64,000 nt of DNA from Aurantiacibacter sp. MUD11 (GTDB lineage: Bacteria > Pseudomonadota > Alphaproteobacteria > Sphingomonadales > Sphingomonadaceae). Of the stretch, positions 62,288 to 64,000 are shown one piece after another. Both the position numbers and the translations under genes were made by a program. Location of the stretch: positions 1,674,001 through 1,738,000 of the forward strand of contig NZ_CP114054.1 in NCBI RefSeq assembly GCF_026967575.1, given 5' to 3'. Positions within the stretch are counted from its first letter, which is position 1, and every line of letters starts with the position of its first letter. The notes beneath the pieces are model-generated. The model saw nothing but the letters and a program-made list of their open reading frames with translations. It did not search any database and was not told where the DNA came from.

Positions 62288-63745
62288 ATGGCGCGACGTC
62301 AGATCATCATAGTCGGTGGCGGCTTTAGTGGCGCATCGGCGGCTGTTCAGTTGGTTCGCAAGATTGCCGACCCCCTGGCGGTCACCATTGTAGAACCATC
62401 GCCGGTAATCGGCCCTGGCCTCGCCTACAGCACCGATGACCCATCCTTTCGCCTCAACGCCATTTCTGGTGTGCACTCGATCGATGTCGCGGACCCGGGC
62501 CATTTCACCCGCTGGTGCGAGGATCAGGGTCTGATGGGGAGCGATCCGGAAGCCCGCCTTCCGAACGGAGAAGCCTTCATCCGCCGCCGGGATTTTCGCA
62601 GATATCTCGCCGAAACAGTGCAGTCTCACGCTCTGCAACCGAACGGCTCGACTATCACCCATGTCCGGAGCAGGGCCGACGATCTTCACCTCATGGATGA
62701 AGGCGTGGAGGTGTCGCTCGACAACGGCAACAGCATCGTCTCTGACGCGGTGATCCTGGCAGTTGGTAACGCACCTTTGCGTCGGCCTGATTGGACAAAA
62801 GGCGGCACGGAAGGACATCCGGGACTGATCCCTGACCCCCTGCGCAGAGGCCTTGATACCATCAAGCCCGATGCAAGGGTGCTGGTCGTTGGCGCCGGCC
62901 TCACCGCACTCGACATTATCGCCAGCCTCCTCGCTCGCGGACATAGCGGGCCGATCAAGGCAATTTCTCGCCGGGGCCTGCGACCGCAACCGCAAGCACC
63001 GCGTATCTTCGCCCCGCAGGCGGACCCTCCAGAGCCACCGGTCGTTCCGCTGGATCTTCTGGAAGGCGAACTCCCCGATTATGCAGCCGCAGAAAGCCTG
63101 ACCGCGTTGAGGCTGCTGCGCGACATGAGGAGGCACGCTGCCGAGACGAAGGCGGACGGACTGGGATGGCAAGCGGGCTTTGACGCCGTATCGCTACCCC
63201 TGTCGCGGATATGGCCCAGGCTGCCGGTGGAAGAGAAGCGACGTGTCTTGCGGCACTTGCGACCGTTCTATGACGCACATCGCTTTCGCACTCCGCCAAT
63301 GACCGACCTCGCGGTACAAGCGAGCGAGGGTTCGGGCCAGGTTTCCTTCCGCAAGGCAGCACTCGACAGTCTGGATACTCAACCGGACGAGCAGCTGGTC
63401 GCAAACCTGCGAATGGCTGATGGGCAGGTCATTCCCGAGACATTTGACGCAGTGATAAATTGCACCGGTTTCGACACCTCCCGAGCGATAAGGCACAATC
63501 CCATCCTGGACAGTCTCCATGACCAGGGAATGATTTCACCCCACCCTACAGGTCTTGGAATCGTCACCGATGCCGAGAACCGTGTCCTGGCCCCAGGTGG
63601 CGCGAGCATACCGCAGATACGCGCTATAGGTCCCATCACGACTGGAGTTTTCGGAGACCCGCTCGGCGTCTTCTTCATCTCTGCCCAGATCCATCGGCTG
63701 ATACCGGGTTTGGCTCGGGATCTTGACGTCAAGCTACTGAGCTAG
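62288..63745 (+). CDS. FAD/NAD(P)-binding oxidoreductase
   Basis: A 485-residue protein of the YdhS/HpyO-like 'FAD/NAD(P)-binding' family. The first Rossmann motif is IIIVGGGFSGASAAVQL near residue 6, the second VLVVGAGLTALDIIASLL near 200. NCTGFD and a C-terminal ITTGVFGDPLGVFF block are also family-like. The substrate is unknown. Codons such as AGG, ATA, CGA and third-position A/T are clearly more frequent than in gltBD, suggesting acquisition. ATG 62288 is preferred; GTG 62252 in frame has GGAAGG too close to use. Confidence 0.72.
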   Translation: MARRQIIIVGGGFSGASAAVQLVRKIADPLAVTIVEPSPVIGPGLAYSTDDPSFRLNAISGVHSIDVADPGHFTRWCEDQGLMGSDPEARLPNGEAFIRRRDFRRYLAETVQSHALQPNGSTITHVRSRADDLHLMDEGVEVSLDNGNSIVSDAVILAVGNAPLRRPDWTKGGTEGHPGLIPDPLRRGLDTIKPDARVLVVGAGLTALDIIASLLARGHSGPIKAISRRGLRPQPQAPRIFAPQADPPEPPVVPLDLLEGELPDYAAAESLTALRLLRDMRRHAAETKADGLGWQAGFDAVSLPLSRIWPRLPVEEKRRVLRHLRPFYDAHRFRTPPMTDLAVQASEGSGQVSFRKAALDSLDTQPDEQLVANLRMADGQVIPETFDAVINCTGFDTSRAIRHNPILDSLHDQGMISPHPTGLGIVTDAENRVLAPGGASIPQIRAIGPITTGVFGDPLGVFFISAQIHRLIPGLARDLDVKLLS

Positions 63746-63839
63746 GGCTGGCCAGATTTGATGTCCGGTTGCTGGGTCGCAGACCAGCCTTTGGCGTAAC
63801 CGGCTGGCCACACGGGGTGACACCTGGGGAGAGCCCGTC

Positions 63840-64000
63840 CTAGCAGGCCCGCCAGCCAGAGACGTCGCAGGCCCAAGTCATCAGGTAGTTGTCGCGGGAC
63901 ACCTCCCTCGCCCTGCGGATCCAGTCCCGGTAGTATCCAACGTCGGTAAAGATCTTCGGCGTCCCCTCCAGCCCGCAGCCGGCGCCATAGGAGACAATCC
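63840..64000 (-). CDS. Trypsin-like serine protease, C-terminal part (cut by window end)
   Basis: Reading the minus strand from the right edge gives an open frame of 53 residues ending at TAG (63840-63842). It contains SYGAGCGLEGTPKIFTDVG and YYRDWI, the final strand and C-terminal helix of chymotrypsin-fold (S1A) proteases, whose consensus is SxGxGCxxxGxPxVYTxVxxYxxWI. An extra Cys-containing tail (MTWACDVSGWRAC) follows. The catalytic triad lies outside the window. Confidence 0.8.
   Translation of the reverse strand, partial: IVSYGAGCGLEGTPKIFTDVGYYRDWIRRAREVSRDNYLMTWACDVSGWRAC

Overview
The window is about 64 kb of high-GC chromosomal DNA, dense with genes and with strong G/C preference at third codon positions. 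It looks like an alphaproteobacterium of the Sphingomonadales, most probably Erythrobacteraceae. The clues are an exosortase-A (XrtA)-associated O-glycosylation ligase and glycosyltransferase, a Caulobacter/Sphingomonas-type gltBD pair, a pabB-pabC fusion, lolA-xthA-ribA order, a Cys-type intracellular PHB depolymerase, and a perfect EcfG general-stress promoter (GGAAC-N17-CGTT). I see no IS elements, prophage, CRISPR array, tRNA or rRNA. Both ends cut genes: a thiamine-phosphate-synthase-like 3' end at the left and the C-terminus of a trypsin-like protease at the right.

Layout, left half. ftsK (159-2507) is followed by an envelope/amidoligase cluster: a retropepsin-like protease (rimB), the S6 glutamate ligase rimK, an outer-membrane beta-barrel, a 7TM protein and a second, sugar-transfer-type ATP-grasp ligase (2517-7256). 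Next come an NTF2-like protein and an AraC regulator broken by one extra G in a G6 run (8009-9065). A run of six small unknown lipoproteins and membrane proteins follows (9220-12134), then a solo HerA-like ATPase, two secreted hydrolases, alanine dehydrogenase and a 7TMR-DISM diguanylate cyclase. A peptide-degradation group (thioesterase, S9 peptidase, aminopeptidase P) precedes an EF-hand/response-regulator/histidine-kinase operon (24014-26767) and a second HerA-type ATPase.

Layout, right half. A tightly overlapping operon pabBC-aminotransferase-pseudouridine synthase-arfB leads to rpmG, lolA, a probable small RNA with a perfect intrinsic terminator (about 33577-33739), xthA, ribA and a GNAT. 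Then come a beta-helix protein, a flavin monooxygenase, an SPFH protein with a ribbon-helix-helix regulator, recQ, phhA flanked by tiny acidic lipoproteins, a GlsB-like stress protein under an EcfG promoter, uppP, an M13 peptidase, an MsbA-like ABC exporter and phaZ. The end of the window carries the XrtA-type polysaccharide genes with an acyltransferase, a large acidic membrane-anchored protein, gltB-gltD, an FAD-dependent oxidoreductase of atypical codon usage, and the partial trypsin.

How the genes work together. Most are housekeeping. The less explained parts are: (i) the rimB-rimK / beta-barrel / 7TM / ATP-grasp neighbourhood, which reads as an envelope-linked peptide-ligation system; (ii) the periplasmic EF-hand protein translationally coupled to a two-component system with 10-bp-phased direct repeats upstream; (iii) the three-hairpin RNA between lolA and xthA; (iv) the SPFH-RHH pair with an AT-rich palindromic operator; and (v) the cluster of unknown envelope lipoproteins. 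Functions are inferred from reading motifs by eye; no database search was run.
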